From: Rhodamnia argentea
Lineage: Eukaryota > Streptophyta > Magnoliopsida > Myrtales > Myrtaceae
Reading direction: 5' to 3'
Assembly: GCF_020921035.1 (NCBI RefSeq)
Contig: NC_063159.1
Coordinates: 3,224,001 to 3,288,000 of the forward strand
DNA: 64,000 bases
Shown here: positions 37,250-49,058 of the stretch, piece by piece
Numbering within the stretch: the first letter of the stretch is position 1
Layout of the letters: every line of letters begins with the position of its first letter
Notes under the pieces: generated by a model
What the model saw: only the letters and a program-made list of their open reading frames with translations
What the model was told of the DNA's origin: nothing
The model's database searches: none
Program-made: the position numbers and the translations under genes

Positions 37250-37993
37250 CCTTTAATCATACGATATGACACGATCACAAGAAATTCTGTCATGAAACGC
37301 GACCACGAATCGCCAGCCTTTCCAAGCTACGGGATTCATGCTTGATGGAGAAAGCATGATAATTGGGCTACAAAGATGCATCAGCTTTGATTTCTTACTT
37401 CGGTGCGACCTTTTGGCGTTAACATACACGAGATGTAATTTTGTGTTTTCACCAAAAAAAGAATTTTTGGATATTTTCTCCAAATTTCAATTGGCTTCTC
37501 CTACGTCCCCTTGATTTGATTCGAGTTCACGTTAGTTGGGTCAAGTCGAATAATTAAAAATTGCTATATTTTTGTTAATTATGTAATTAACCTTATGAAG
37601 GTCAAGTTCGCCCTCTTGAATTCATTTGGGGCCCGGCCCGCAAATATAAAGAAAAACTAAAAACTAAAAAAAAAAATGCTTCTCAACACAACGGGCCACC
37701 TTGTTGGGCCAAAGTCCACATAACGAGCCTATTTTGGCGGATAGGTTTCAAGTTTTAGGTAGAATCTATAGATAATCTTGATCCCTTCTCCCCTATTTTT
37801 GGGAATGCGTTATCAGTGGCTTCTCTTTTGTCCTTATTTTTGCTAGTGCTGTGCTGTTACCTTCATGCTGACATGATTCGCTTATTGCTGGTTGCTCGGG
37901 GTGATCTTTTCCTCGACAAATCTTTTATGGGTTGACGTATGCGAAGTCATGCAAGCTTCATCTTCTGTAACCATGTGGAGAAGATCTTTCCTC
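37250..37993. other. Intergenic, no gene seen
   Basis: Ordinary AT-rich DNA. No exon, repeat or RNA gene is visible up to the Mutator-like element. Confidence 0.5.
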
Positions 37994-38389
37994 GGGAAAA
38001 GTACACTAGAAGTGCCATAACTTGTGTACGACGTCCACTTGAGTGCCATAACTTTCAAAATGTTCACTTAAGTGCCATAACTTTTAAAAATCGTTCACTT
38101 GAATGCTACGTCGGAGCAAAATCGTTCACTTGAGTGCTACAAGAACTTTTCCGGCATGACACGTCGGCTTTCCGGCGTGCCACGTCGCCTTTCCGACGTA
38201 TACAGTAACTTTTCCGGCGTGCTACAGTAACTTTCCCGGTCTCTACAAGAACTTTTCCGGCTGCCACGTCAACATGGCACTCAAGTGAACGATTTTTAAA
38301 AGTTATGGCACTTAAGTGAACGTTTTGAAAGTTATGGCACTCAAGTGAACGCCGTACAAAAGTTATGGCACTTCTAGTGTACTTTTCCC
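37994..38389. mobile_element. Mutator-like MITE, 396 bp, 10-bp TSD
   Basis: The termini are GGGAAAAGTACACTAGAAGT and its exact inverse, ACTTCTAGTGTACTTTTCCC. Near-perfect inverted arms run for roughly 120 bp each. The element is flanked by identical 10-bp direct repeats ATCTTTCCTC at 37984-37993 and 38390-38399; 9-11 bp duplications are the mark of Mutator-superfamily transposition. Each arm is built of three copies of a CACTTGAGTGCCATAACTTT-like subrepeat. The core has CTTTTCCGGC-like repeats. There is no coding capacity, so it depended on a transposase made elsewhere. The high arm identity and perfect TSD suggest a rather young insertion. Confidence 0.85.
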
Positions 38390-38399
38390 ATCTTTCCTC

Positions 38400-39037
38400 C
38401 GACGGTGAATTTTCATTTCTATCGGTTGAGTACTCATTCTCACCCCGGTTGCCCTTCGAAGAAAAATGAAAGCTTGCGTGGATCGATTCTGCGCATCTCG
38501 TCTTTGTCTCTTTTAGATTCGGTAAGCTTTGTACAACCTTCAGAACCCGTCGATCCCTTGTGAATCGATCTTTTAGTAATTTATAGGGATCCTTAATTGG
38601 AAAAGAGGACTTGCTAAGCTATTTGCAAATTTGTTTTATCCAATTAGGGTTTATCTCACCCTCTCTCCCGGATTTCTTATCCGGCATATTATCGTGTTCT
38701 ATCTAGTTCGAAGGACGTTGCCCAACGTTGATGAGATAATTATCCTATCTAGACCACTAAACACTGTCAAATGACTTGTTGTAGTTTCCTATTTGTGAGA
38801 ACCGGTCTTCAATTTATAAAACTTGTAACCTACCCTATATACCCTAGAACTTGAAATTGGAGCGGTTTTCGATTTTACCCGAAATTGTGCTCACCCCTAC
38901 CAATGCTAATAACCTCTCACTTGTCAAAGAAATACAATCTTGAGACCTTTCATGAACACCAAAATAATATGAAAACATGTCATAAGAACACTAAACAAAT
39001 GAAAAAAGTTAACACTAAGGTTCTCGTGTTTTAATTC
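38400..39037. other. Intergenic, no gene seen
   Basis: No coding signal. Short stretches look promoter-like but nothing can be supported. Confidence 0.5.
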
Positions 39038-40146
39038 GGGAGAAGAAAACCGGTAGTGCCAAAAGTTGTGTACAACGCCCACTTCAATGTCAAAAGTTTT
39101 TCTCGGATCACTTAAGTGCCTTCTTGTTTTTTTTTTTTTTTGAAAAAAGATCCTTTAAGTGCCAACTTTGATTTACTTGGCCGAAAATCCGACGCAAATC
39201 TTTTTATTAATATTTGAAGCTGGAATGGAAAGCCGGCTAGTCAACAACAAAAAAAAAAGCTAAAAGTTGAAAAAAAAATTGAAATAAAAAATGCAAACTT
39301 AATTAGATAAAAAGAATAAAATAGCTAAAATTTTTAGAAAAAGGACATATGTGTTAGAGGTCCTAAAACTTGTAACGAACGTGCAATTGAACATTAAAAC
39401 ATAAAAAAGTGCATTTAAATTTTACAACTTGTCAAAAATTAGGGCAATCGAGTTTTTCCTTAACTCTATCAATTTGGATTAACGGAAAACAATGACGTCT
39501 TTTTAATATTTTTAACATGGCTAAGATGACATTATTTTTGTTCAAATCAAATTTCAAATTCAAAATTTATTCAGAGTAAATTTGAACATAAGCTCAAAAT
39601 TTAAAAAGAGCGTTGGAAATTAGGCGACGAGGGCTTGCACAACTCTTGCCGCTGCTGCCACCCCACCATCGCGGCCGGTGGCGAATGGCCGGGCCCCGAT
39701 GATCCCCACCGTCTATTACTGGCCATGATGGGGCAGCGGTAGCAAAGATTGTGCAAGCCCTCATCACCTAGTTCTCCCCCCACCCCCCGATCTCCACCTT
39801 TTCTCCGTTAAAAATTTTAAGCTCTTTTTTGTTAAACTGTTAAGCTTATTTTTAATTTATCTTAAATAAAATTTGTATTTTAAAAGAATTTACTTCTAGT
39901 TTATTTTTAAATCTAATTTTAATTTATTTTAAAGTTTAGAAGCTCATGTGGACTTTTTCTTTTTAAATGTCACGTTATATTGATTTTTTTTATTAATGCC
40001 ACGTGTTAATTTTGATCGGAATATCTTGCTGGAGGCATTTGTATGTTCGTTTTTCTTTCATTTAGCTCTCAAGTGATTCGGCAAAAACTTTTAGTACTAA
40101 AGTGAGCACTATACATAACTTTGCACACTATTGATATTTTTCTCTC
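39038..40146. mobile_element. Mutator-like non-autonomous element, 1.1 kb, 10-bp TSD
   Basis: Flanking direct repeats GTTTTAATTC (39028-39037) and GTTTTAACTC (40147-40156) match at 9 of 10 bases. The left end, GGGAGAAGAAAACCGGTAGT, is inverse to the right end, which read on the other strand starts GAGAGAAAAATATCAATAGT. Further in, both arms share a TGCCAAAAGTT / ATCACTTAAGTGCC pattern like the arms of the 37994 element, so the two are related at family level. The interior is AT-rich apart from a GC-rich hairpin (39621-39770). No transposase remains. Confidence 0.7.
39621..39770. repeat. GC-rich inverted repeat inside the 39038 element
   Basis: Arms of about 45 bp (39621-39665 and 39726-39770) share GAGGGCTTGCACAA / TTGTGCAAGCCCTC with few mismatches around a 60-bp loop. 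This could be a captured sequence duplicated in inverse orientation or a relic of another element. Confidence 0.75.
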
Positions 40147-40289
40147 GTTTTAACTCTTAAAGTCGCGAGCTTTGATGGCGACCGAAAAAACAAGGTCCTA
40201 AACTTTGACGATTCAGAGGGCAACCCGACCCACATGTCTATTGAAATGAAGGGATTTAGGCTAATTTGCCACAATTCATCAGTCCTCGA

Positions 40290-40665
40290 TAAAACTAGAG
40301 ATAATTATATTGAAAGTCTTAAAACTTATAGGAAAATATAATTGAGTTCTAAAATTTATCACAAAAATATAATTGAGCCTCAAAAAGTTAGTACAATCAA
40401 GACCTAAAACTTATCAAATTAGTGCGACAAGTCCTAAAATTAATATTTTTCATTTGTCAAATTGGACGGAATTACTAAAAAAGATTTGACTGCAAAAATT
40501 TGACAAGTTTTTTACACACTTTTTAAAAAAATTTAAGACTTAAATAAATTTTTGTGATAAATTTTAAGATTTAATTACACTTTTTAAAAATTATAAGATT
40601 TAATTACATTTTTCTGATAAATTTTAAGTCCACTTATAATATATTTGTTACAATAAAACTACGAA
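40290..40665. repeat. AT-rich fold-back element (MITE-like)
   Basis: Left-arm units of ACTTATAGGAAAATATAATTGA type (40325-40375) are inverse to right-arm units of TAATTACATTTTTCTGATAAAT type (40570-40640). The arms carry about three subrepeats each. It interrupts block B' of the low-copy array. The ends are fuzzy. Confidence 0.55.
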
Positions 40666-40724
40666 ACAAATATATCAACCAAACGGAAGGAGACAGAGAG
40701 AGCGGTCGCCGCCGTCGCTGTTGG

Positions 40725-41036
40725 CACCGATGAAGCGGGCAGCTTGTCTCTCCGCAAGGCCACCTGACGCCCATTTCTTGGGCGGAAGTCCCATAGGTGA
40801 GCATGTTGATCTTGGATTTGAGGTCGGCGACTTCGAATTGGAGAGGGGTGAAAAGAAAGCCATTTTCCTAATGTGAAATTTTCTTAAATCTCCGAGTCTT
40901 CAGTGCATGCACACAGGAGAACTGCAAAAATACACGAGGGATTTGAGATCGTCTCGCTTTTGCTTCTGTGGACTGACCAAACAGAACAGCTGTCGTTTCC
41001 TGATGGCCTAACGGAGAAGCTCCGATCAAGAATACT
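40725..41036. repeat. Low-copy block B, copy 2
   Basis: It aligns with 36890-37165 and 41068-41420 through the GGCACCGATGAAGCGGGCAG, GTGAAATTTTCTTAAATCTC and GAGATCGTCTCGCTTTTGCT blocks. A further match between 36760-36850 and 40160-40290 shows that the duplicated unit extended left and was later split by the fold-back element at 40290. Confidence 0.65.
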
Positions 41037-41067
41037 CTAATGTGATTGGTGAAAGCTCCGAGCTTGG

Positions 41068-41420
41068 CCGGGCAACGCGGGCACCAACGAAGCCGGCGGC
41101 TTCCCTCTCCGCATGACGGCCGAATTTCACCACTGCCACTGCCATGGGCACCCAATCTTCGAGGATGTTTGGTTTCCAGGCGTGAGGTCGAGGCCGGCGA
41201 CCTTGAATCCAATGCCTTGTGAGAGCAAAGAAAAGAAACCATTTTTGTCGGAGAAATTTTCTCAAATCTCAGAACATGCAGTTCATGTGTAATGACTGCA
41301 AAGCAACGAGAACCGAAGAGTTGAGATCGTCTCGCTTTCGCTTCCAGGAGCAAACCAAACGGGAACAGCGATCGATTCCCGATGGCCTAAACAAGAAGCT
41401 CCGATCGAGATCTTCTGCGA
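41068..41420. repeat. Low-copy block B, copy 3
   Basis: Third copy, with GCACCAACGAAGCCGGCGG, AAATTTTCTCAAATCTCAGA and GAGATCGTCTCGCTTTCGCT in the same order and spacing, about 350 bp after copy 2. Copies 2 and 3 are therefore in direct tandem. Confidence 0.65.
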
Positions 41421-41589
41421 CTTAAGAGAAAAATGGAATCTAAAAGCAAATTATTCTTCGACAACACAGAAAAGAATGAAAAGTTCATGCTGTTACAACA
41501 ACCATGACCAGGGGAAGCTCTGAGCTTTGGTTGAGCGACCTTCAATGGCTTGAAATGGCAGACGACGATGGCTCTAGAACCCGCTGGAG

Positions 41590-41755
41590 CCCTTTGACCT
41601 TTTGACTCTTGAGAGCGTGAGCGAAGCGTTGGACGGTCGACGGCTCATTTTGTGGACTCCCGCCCAACCAGATGGCTCATTTGGTTGAGACGCACCTGGT
41701 TCTGTTCGTGGTCCCCAAGGGAATCCAAGAGGACGAGCTACAAGTTGGACAAGCT
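41590..41755. repeat. Low-copy block A, copy 2
   Basis: The counterpart of 35205-35375; it follows block B copy 3 at 170 bp. This supports a repeated B-then-A unit. Confidence 0.65.
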
Positions 41756-41779
41756 TTTATACATGACTAAAGTGGTCAA

Positions 41780-42290
41780 GGGGGAAAATTGTCTAAAATT
41801 TTCTAAACTTATTGTACTTCTATTAATTCAGTATTAAATTTTTTAATTAAGTCAACTGAGTACTAAATCTTTTTAAAATTTTATCAATTAAGTTCATTCG
41901 GTTAATTTTGATCGGAAATTATTATCGTGAAATGCCGATTGTCCTACCCGCAATAGTCGACTTTGAGTGAATAATTTTTTATGGTACTTTTTTTTTCTAT
42001 TTTATTCTCTTTTCATACTTTTCTTTTTGGTTCACTTACTTTGGCCAGTGAGGGCCCCTAGGCCCTCCTCAGTCGGTGGCAAGGCCAGTGAAGGTGGTTG
42101 GCCCTTGTCAACAGCTGGCAGAGGTTGCCGGCCTCCGGCAAGGGTAGTCCTTCGCCAGATCGGGTGAGGAGGAGGCTCTTTCCAATCCAAATTGGCAAAG
42201 ATGAAAGGTTTATGATTCAATTTGCATAATTAAAAATGAATTGACAAAAGTGTGGCGGATTTATGACTTTCTTGACAATTTTGTAGGGGA
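41780..42290. mobile_element. Candidate non-autonomous element with GC-rich core
   Basis: The left end GGGGAAAATTGTCTAAAA (41790) and the right end, which inverts to CCCCTACAAAATTGTCAAGA (42287 downward), are similar inverted arms with AT-rich interiors. The GC-rich core (42045-42180) has GGCC and GCCGG repeats. Layout matches the other GC-cored elements of the window. No target duplication was found. Confidence 0.4.
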
Positions 42291-42652
42291 TGATTTATGT
42301 GCAGATTTTCTAAAGTCGCTTGTCTTGCTTATGGTCTGCCATTTTCCGGGTTATGGCACGATTTGTAAACAAGGAGAAAGCTATGTATCTGAACGGGTCT
42401 TCTCTAGAATCGAATTTCATATATATGAATGTCTAACGAGAGCAAATGGTTAGGTTGATTATCTAACTCCATGACTGATTTATCAGAATTTCGTTCTTAG
42501 AAGAACTATAAGACAAATTAAACTTCACTATACATCAATGACATGCATGACTAATCGAATCATTTGCGAAAATCTTAGGCACTTATATACATAAATAATT
42601 TCACTTTCCTTCCGGGTCAAGCGCCGAATCTGTAACATCACTATAATCTATG

Positions 42653-43236
42653 CATAGAGTAGCCGATTCCATGTGTCAGGAACATCGAGCAAGCACCAAT
42701 GGATACAATCACCACAGCGCGACGGATCGGCTCTCTGTTCTTTGATCAACACCTTGCCTCCGCTCTTAGTGTAAACCGACGCGTGCCCGTCGACCCGGTA
42801 ATAGGATAGCTTCGTTATGTTGATGAAGGTGACCGAGACCTTCGTCTTCTTCACTATGTTGGAAACTACATCAGGCATTCTGTTGAAGCCCTACTGTCTC
42901 TCGATCTTCGCCGCCGGTCTCATTTCACCGTGGCATTTGACGCCATTTTTGTTGCCTAGTCTTTGCTTATACATAGGCAGTGCACAAATTCCTAGCACGC
43001 GTAAATGGTCGCGCACGTAAAGTTCATGCGATTTAGGACGGGAGAGAAAGAGAGACAGAGACTTGAAGTGGGTGGGAGACATGGTAGTGAAGAAGACACA
43101 GATCCGGTTCGGATCAATGGTGGAGTCGATCCAGTTATCCCAAGTTTTCAAAGCGAGTCGATATGCCGTCGCTCTATCCAAACCTTCGTACCCTTCTTGT
43201 CCATTTGCGAACAATCCCCACCTGCATCGACTATAT
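42653..43236 (-). pseudogene. Trichome-birefringence-like (TBL) protein, C-terminal fragment
   Basis: TBL proteins are Golgi O-acetyltransferases that acetylate cell-wall polysaccharides such as xylan. The upstream exon, after an acceptor near 43237, reads WGLFANGQEGYEGLDRATAY and KTWDNWIDSTIDPNR...FFTTMSPTH. An intron-like stretch follows (about 43080-42985). The downstream part reads NGVKCHGEMRP, VSVTFINITKLSYYRVDGHA and RCGDCIHWCLLDVPDTWNRL, then a stop. The DxxH catalytic motif (DCIH) is present in the last frame at residues 57-60. The N-terminal half, including the GDS motif, is missing, and an in-frame TAG lies at about 42890. Confidence 0.8.
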
Positions 43237-43239
43237 TAG

Positions 43240-43739
43240 CAAGTTTTCATAAGAAAAGATACAATCACGCTCTATACGCATCTACGTGATCGTAGATTCG
43301 ATTGCATATGAAGAGAAATAGATCATTTCTAGATGGAATTGAACCGTCATTAGATGAAACGAAGGTCTAATTTGTAGTTATACGCATTTTTAGCTTAATG
43401 ACACATATGTAGAAATTAGTATGTTTTCAGAAAGATTTATCACGCTACTTATACCATAGTTTCCATGTAGTAATCCTTTGAATCCGATATAAATGGGTAT
43501 CATACGTTTGCATCATTATGCTTCAACTACACATAGTTTATTAGAGAGGCTGGAAAGAATGAATAGTACAGTGAAGAATAGTACAATGAATTGACATGGA
43601 GACTACTCATCCACCAAATGTACGAATTGAACACCAGGAGGTCCATGTTGGCCATCCAAACGGCCGCCGGTCGTCGCAAACGACACCCTAGGATCACCGT
43701 AATGAAAACTAGAAACTAAACAGTGGAGGGAAAGGAATT
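43240..43739. other. Spacer, no gene seen
   Basis: The sequence upstream of the TBL fragment up to the Copia LTR shows no further TBL exon. Confidence 0.5.
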
Positions 43740-44122
43740 TGTATACCCGATTTGGAATTCATCGTTCTTGACATGGAATTCTGACAATTCAAAGCCAAGT
43801 GCTTCCCCACTATCACCCTCCGAAAGCTTGGCGTCGATGAGACCGCCTCGCACTCTCCTCTCTCACCTTATGAGAAGTAAATGGTGTGTAGAATGAATAG
43901 GGTTAGAGGGGAGCGCTTTATCCCTACTTATAGAGTTTTCAACTGGATCCTCTCATTACGGGCCGTGCCGAACTCGGCCCACACTAGCCAAGCCCATATT
44001 TAGCCCATTAGAAATCTTTATATCCCACATTTATTAGACCAACCCCGTAAACAGTAAATTAATCTCGTAATACAATAATTACAATCTCAATTAATGAAGT
44101 CCACATAAGGGAAACTCTTACA
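43740..44122 (-). mobile_element. Copia-type LTR, 383 bp
   Basis: On the minus strand it starts at 44122 with TGTAAGAGTTTCCC, right after a purine tract, and probably ends at 43740 with GGGTATACA. A TATA-like CTCTATAAGTAGGG lies near 43930-43943 on the minus strand. Length and layout suit a plant Copia LTR. The 5' LTR and coding part are not seen. Confidence 0.55.
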
Positions 44123-44137
44123 TTCTCCCACTTGTGC
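44123..44137 (-). other. Copia polypurine tract
   Basis: On the minus strand, CACAAGTGGGAGAA directly precedes TGTAAGAG. AAGTGGGAGA is the usual Copia PPT core. Confidence 0.7.
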
Positions 44138-44629
44138 GCGTCTTTATGCTGGTCTAGGGATTATGCTTAATGGCCAATCCGATCTCATAGAGTTTCAAAC
44201 ACCGAATTATGGCATTAAGCGCAAAAAGACAGATATGCAGAGTCATCCATGGTCACGAGTATTCTCAACTTTATTGATATGGATTCAATATGGTAGTGTG
44301 ATAAATGGATAACACATCATAAAAGAGATATTGTATGTGTTATCCCCTTTATCAAGCACCATTCTCTCTCCTTATGTGTCACGAAACCTTATATGCACTA
44401 GAGAATATCCTTATGATTCCAATGAATCTTGATATGTCTTATCTTTATGGTTAACCTTACTTTATGTATAGCAAGACATATCCTTAATGTTAGTAACCGA
44501 ATGTCCCTAGCCTTTACTTAAGGTTTACACCTACCTTGAGATTTTAACAGATATATGTACTTAAATCAAATACCTTATTGCATGCAATACGGTTGATACA
44601 TATCAAGATATTACAATGTTGTGCTAAAC
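44138..44629. other. Probable Copia 3' UTR remnant
   Basis: Non-coding sequence between the Copia PPT and the chromovirus fragment; no domain is visible. It was presumably the end of the Copia internal region. Confidence 0.4.
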
Positions 44630-45909
44630 TAGAGTTTTGTTCCCAATGCCTTCTGAAGACTTCACCAGAAAGTAGCAAGAAACCGAGGGTCAAGATCTAA
44701 AGAGATTGTAAGCGGAACTCCATGTAATCAAACTATATATTTGACATACAAGTCTGCATACCTTTCCAATGAATAATTTTTCCGCACTAGTAGAAAATGT
44801 ACCGACTTAGTTAATCAATCCACGATTCCCATATTGAATCATTTCGTCTTTGTGTTTTTGGCAATCCCACTATAAAAATCCATCGTAACATGTTCCCATT
44901 TCCATTTTGGGATTTCAAGTGGTTGTAATAACCCTCGGATTTTGCAGTGTTGTGCCTTTACTTGTTGACCGATTAAGCATTTAACAACAAATTTAGCAAT
45001 ATTTGCCTTCATTCCATTCCACCAATAGTGTTGTCGAAGGTTTCGATACATCTTAGTATTCCCGGGGTGAATACTGTAGTGATTGCGATGTGCTTCGGAT
45101 AAAATTTCTTCCTTAAGTTTGTTGTCATTAGATACCCATAGTCGTCTGCGAAATAGCAGAGTTCTATCTCTCGCTATTTGGAATTCCGACTCTTTTCCCT
45201 CATCGATTCTTTGTTGAATTTTCACAAATTCCACATCCGTCCACCGCAAAGATTTGATTCTTGGTCGTATATCCGACTCAATCCGTAATGCAACGAATAG
45301 TCATTTTCCCCTTCTTTTTCAAACTTAAATCTTGAATCTCGGACTTCAGCTAGTAACGTCCATTCTTGGACCATTAGGGTTGCAATAGCGAACTTACGAC
45401 TCAGAGCATCGGTGACTATGTTTACCTTTCCAAGATGATAGATAATATCACAATCGTAGTCCTTAAGTAATTCCATCCATCATCTTTGCCGCATATTTTA
45501 TTCCTTTTGAGAGAACTAGTACTTGAGACTCTAGTGGTCGGTGTATATTTCAAATTTTTCTCCATATAAATAATGTCTCCAAATTTTAGCGCAAATATGA
45601 TGGCTGCAAGTTCTAGATTATGAAATGGATAATTGAGCTCGTATGGTTTGAGCTACCTTGATGCATAAGCAACCACTCAACCATGTTGCATTAAAACGCA
45701 GCCTAGTCCTTTATGTGAGGCGTCACTATATACCATGAAGCCATATGCTCCCGAGGGTATTGTTAATCCCGGCGCGGTTGTCAATTTCTGCTTGTGTTCT
45801 TGAAAACTTCGTTTACATTTATCTATCCATTCAAACTTAACGTCTTTCTTCATTAGTCGCATTAAAGGAGCGGCAATACTAGAGAATTTCTCTACGGACC
45901 TTCGACAGT
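44630..45909 (-). pseudogene. Chromovirus (Ty3) RT-RNase H-integrase fragment
   Basis: In minus-strand order: the RT/RNase H junction at 45862-45677 (FEWIDKCKRSFQEHK, VYSDASHKGLGCVLMQ), RNase H tail at 45476-45390 (DYDCDIIYHLGKVNIVTDAL), then integrase at 45249-44839 with zinc-finger His57/His61 (HYSIHPGN), Cys91 and a lost fourth ligand (Gly94, Cys in the family), and GLLQPLEIPKWKWEHVTMDF. Below 44839 the frame fails but remains such as RRNDSIW and HGVPLTISLD can be read to about 44630. It is cut at 45909 by the LTR of element 2. Confidence 0.8.
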
Positions 45910-48900
45910 TGTCACGACCTAAAATTTAGGCTAACGGATTATCGTGTCAATTAAATCAACCAACCTAATTCGGACCATCCCAAGTCCTACCGAATCACAA
46001 CTTAGGTTTATTCATAAAAAAAAATATTCAATTGGAGCCGCCACTAATCATTTATGGAAGGTTGATTAGAAACCTTAATAAAATAGAGGAAGAAATATTT
46101 TATTTCTACGCACTAGAGAAAAATGGGTTCGGGGACTTGGTTACATTAATTGGAAAAATTAATGCCCTTTCGGTACCAATTTCATGAAAAATCCTTTTTG
46201 ATTGATCAATGTGATTTCAATGATTTTGATCTTTATGAAAAAAAAAAATGCAATATGAGACCATATATTATGTGCCCAGAGGATGATTTTTTGGTATTTT
46301 CGGTAATAAAAGAAAACATTCAAAAGCAATAAAAAAATCTGAACAAAATAAACAAAAAAGCCCATAATATACCTTTAATTTTCGATTTTTCCGAAAATCC
46401 TCTCATTCCCAAAGATCTAGGCTAGAGCGAGATTTTATCCGCTACATCCTCGAGGAGTCGAACCAGTATGCGGATATGTGTATAGAAAAACAACATCCCT
46501 TTTGCCGAAGGGCAGAATACGAATTTCTATACTAAATCACCATCCCATTCCACGAGATTGAGGCTAAGGCGTGTGATTTATTTTTCCGACGGGTCTAGGC
46601 ACAAAGGGGAGCATATATTATGGGCATGTTTGTTTAAAATTGTGCAAATTTTATAACAAATCAAAACAAACAAGCATGACAAAAATAAAATGAAAATGAG
46701 TTAATTGAGCTTGAAATTTCAAAAATTTGGAGGGGTGGCCGAAATTGTGAGATTGGGGATCCACCTTTCCTCATCCAAAAACTCAATCCATTTTTAATTT
46801 GAGAAATTATCTTTGAGATTTGAAAATTTAATTTTAGATAATCCTCATAAAAAAATAGATAGAGATTCGATCCAACCAAACCTTATCTCTAATCAAATGT
46901 GTTCAGAAAATTCTCTAGGGATAAGATAAGATAACAACATATAACATCCAAATCGTTTCGCATGTGCTAAAGATAACAACTAGCTAAAAAAAATTGTATC
47001 CATGAGTAAAAAAAAAATTATCTAATTTAGCTAAATCAGGTAAAATTTCAATTTGATCGAATCTTTATTCACGCCAGGAGATAACGTCGAACAATCACAA
47101 ATTCCTATCAACAACACGAGGTTATTATCGAGCACCCAATGGATAAGTTCCAGTCAACCAACGTAGCAAAAAAGATTAATCCTCCACTCACATTAAACCA
47201 TTCGATCAAACGGATTGCCTACGTGCCAAAAATTCCATGCTCATGCCGGAAAGTTCTGATCTTTTTTATAGAGACAATTTAGATCATTTATGACATGGAG
47301 AGATAGGACCAAGTCATCACAAAACAAAACCACTCAAAGATAATGCTTTAGGATCAACCGTAGAGAGCAATTCATGCCATGAAAATCTAAGTGCCGGATG
47401 GCTCCCTCACCTTTTCCATCATACTTACTGAGAATGATATCAGAATTTCCACTCTACTAAAATCTGATTTTCAGTCCCTACCATGGTCAGAATTTTTATC
47501 CCGCGGAACCAGATTTCAAGAGTACTTTTTGACAATCGGCAAAAATTCATTCGTTGTTTGATAAAAGATTAATTCCGATTTCATTAAATTTCAAAGCTAG
47601 CGTAAGATTCAATCAACTCTTGAACATGTCAAGCCTACACAAAAAAGATCGGCCTTTTGCATCATCCATTCAACTTTCGGTGCTAACATGAATTTGATAG
47701 GAAAAGATCCAATTTTCCACCTTTGCTTGCATCCACCTTTTCTTGCAAATCAGTGTTTATTCAACATGGTACTAAAATACTTATGCAAATTATCACGTAA
47801 ATAAACATGGATTGCAATCAAAGATGTGAAAGTCGTACCTTTTTTTGAGCAATTTCCAGATCACGCGCAAACTGGAAAATTTGTCCAAGAACGCGCCTAT
47901 CCGAGCTCGATTTGCCGCCAAACTTTTTCGGGAAATTTTACTGCTGAACAGAGGCGGACAGCAGAGGGTCTCGAGCAAAACAAATTGATTCTCGATCAGC
48001 GGTTAAAGCTTCGGGCACCAGCGATGATTGGCGGGTTGTGGCGACTCCGAGACCGAGTTGGAACACCGAAGGAGCCTTCGACGACGAACGATGGAGCTTG
48101 ATCACGTGCGCACGATCGGGGCTCCACCGGTTAAGGACTATCTCCAACGTCCCCTTCAGTTGAACACGTAGAACCATTCTTTAACCCTCAAGTGCCAAAA
48201 ATTCTGATGATTCCCCCCTTTCACGTTTGCAAGCAAACCCTTGTATATATAGAGCTAGACCCGATAATCCTAGTAGGAATAGGAGTTTTCTTGAACCGTC
48301 GGATCAATTATCCTAGCTTGAGTAGGACACGATTATGATCATTAGATCTTGAGCTTCCCTATCTTCTAGAACTCTTGCTAAATAAGTCCCCCATTTCGGT
48401 AAAACTCTTAGTCAAGATAAGCCTCTCAAACAAATAAGATTTAGAATTAAAATGAAATTTTTGAAGAGTCCCAATTGCACTAGGACACTAGCGTATTCGA
48501 CCACTTGATGGGGGAATGAGAGATGGCCTAAGTTCTTGTGCTTCTGTGGGCTCAATTAGAACTTAATTAATAAAATTGGTCGTCAACTAGAGGCCTTACA
48601 TAATCAAGTAAGAATGGGCTGACTTTCAATTAAATTGGATCAAAATTATAGTGAAAAAATTCGGCACATCCACATTCATGACCCACCCGAATTTTTCAAT
48701 CCAAACTATAGGCTCATTTTAATTTATCAAGCTCAAACAAAGGCTTCTCTAAATAACAAGCATTTAACTGAAAGCCTAAATAATTAAAACAAGCTTGAAC
48801 GAATAGAATTGTGCTCAAGAAATAGGTCCATTCGGCACATCCCGCAAGTTCAGTTAAAAATCTTAGATCGAGTCCAGTCCAGCCACCTGTCAAGTCAAAC

Positions 48901-49058
48901 TCAATTGATTCACCTATGACCCTAAATGCAGATGATGCGACTAACAAAAAATAAAAATGCAATGCATGAAGATTATTTTTTGTGAGAATTATTACTAACT
49001 CTCATTTAATGAAGAAAATAAATAAATTTCTTTAAAAAATAAAATTTAGGTATCAACA
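45910..49058 (-). mobile_element. 3' LTR of element 2 (Tat/Ogre-like), 3.15 kb
   Basis: On the minus strand it starts TGTTGATACCTAAATTTT at 49058, just after a polypurine tract, and ends GGTCGTGACA at 45910. It shares the lineage blocks TTGGAGCCGCCACTAATCAT (46032-46051) and GGGGACTTGGTTAC with the LTRs at 5 and 59475. It is clearly closest to the LTR at 5. A minus-strand TATA box (TATATATA) lies near 48243-48252. The outside flank is ACAGT (45905-45909), the expected target duplication, whose partner should lie beyond the right edge. Confidence 0.85.
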
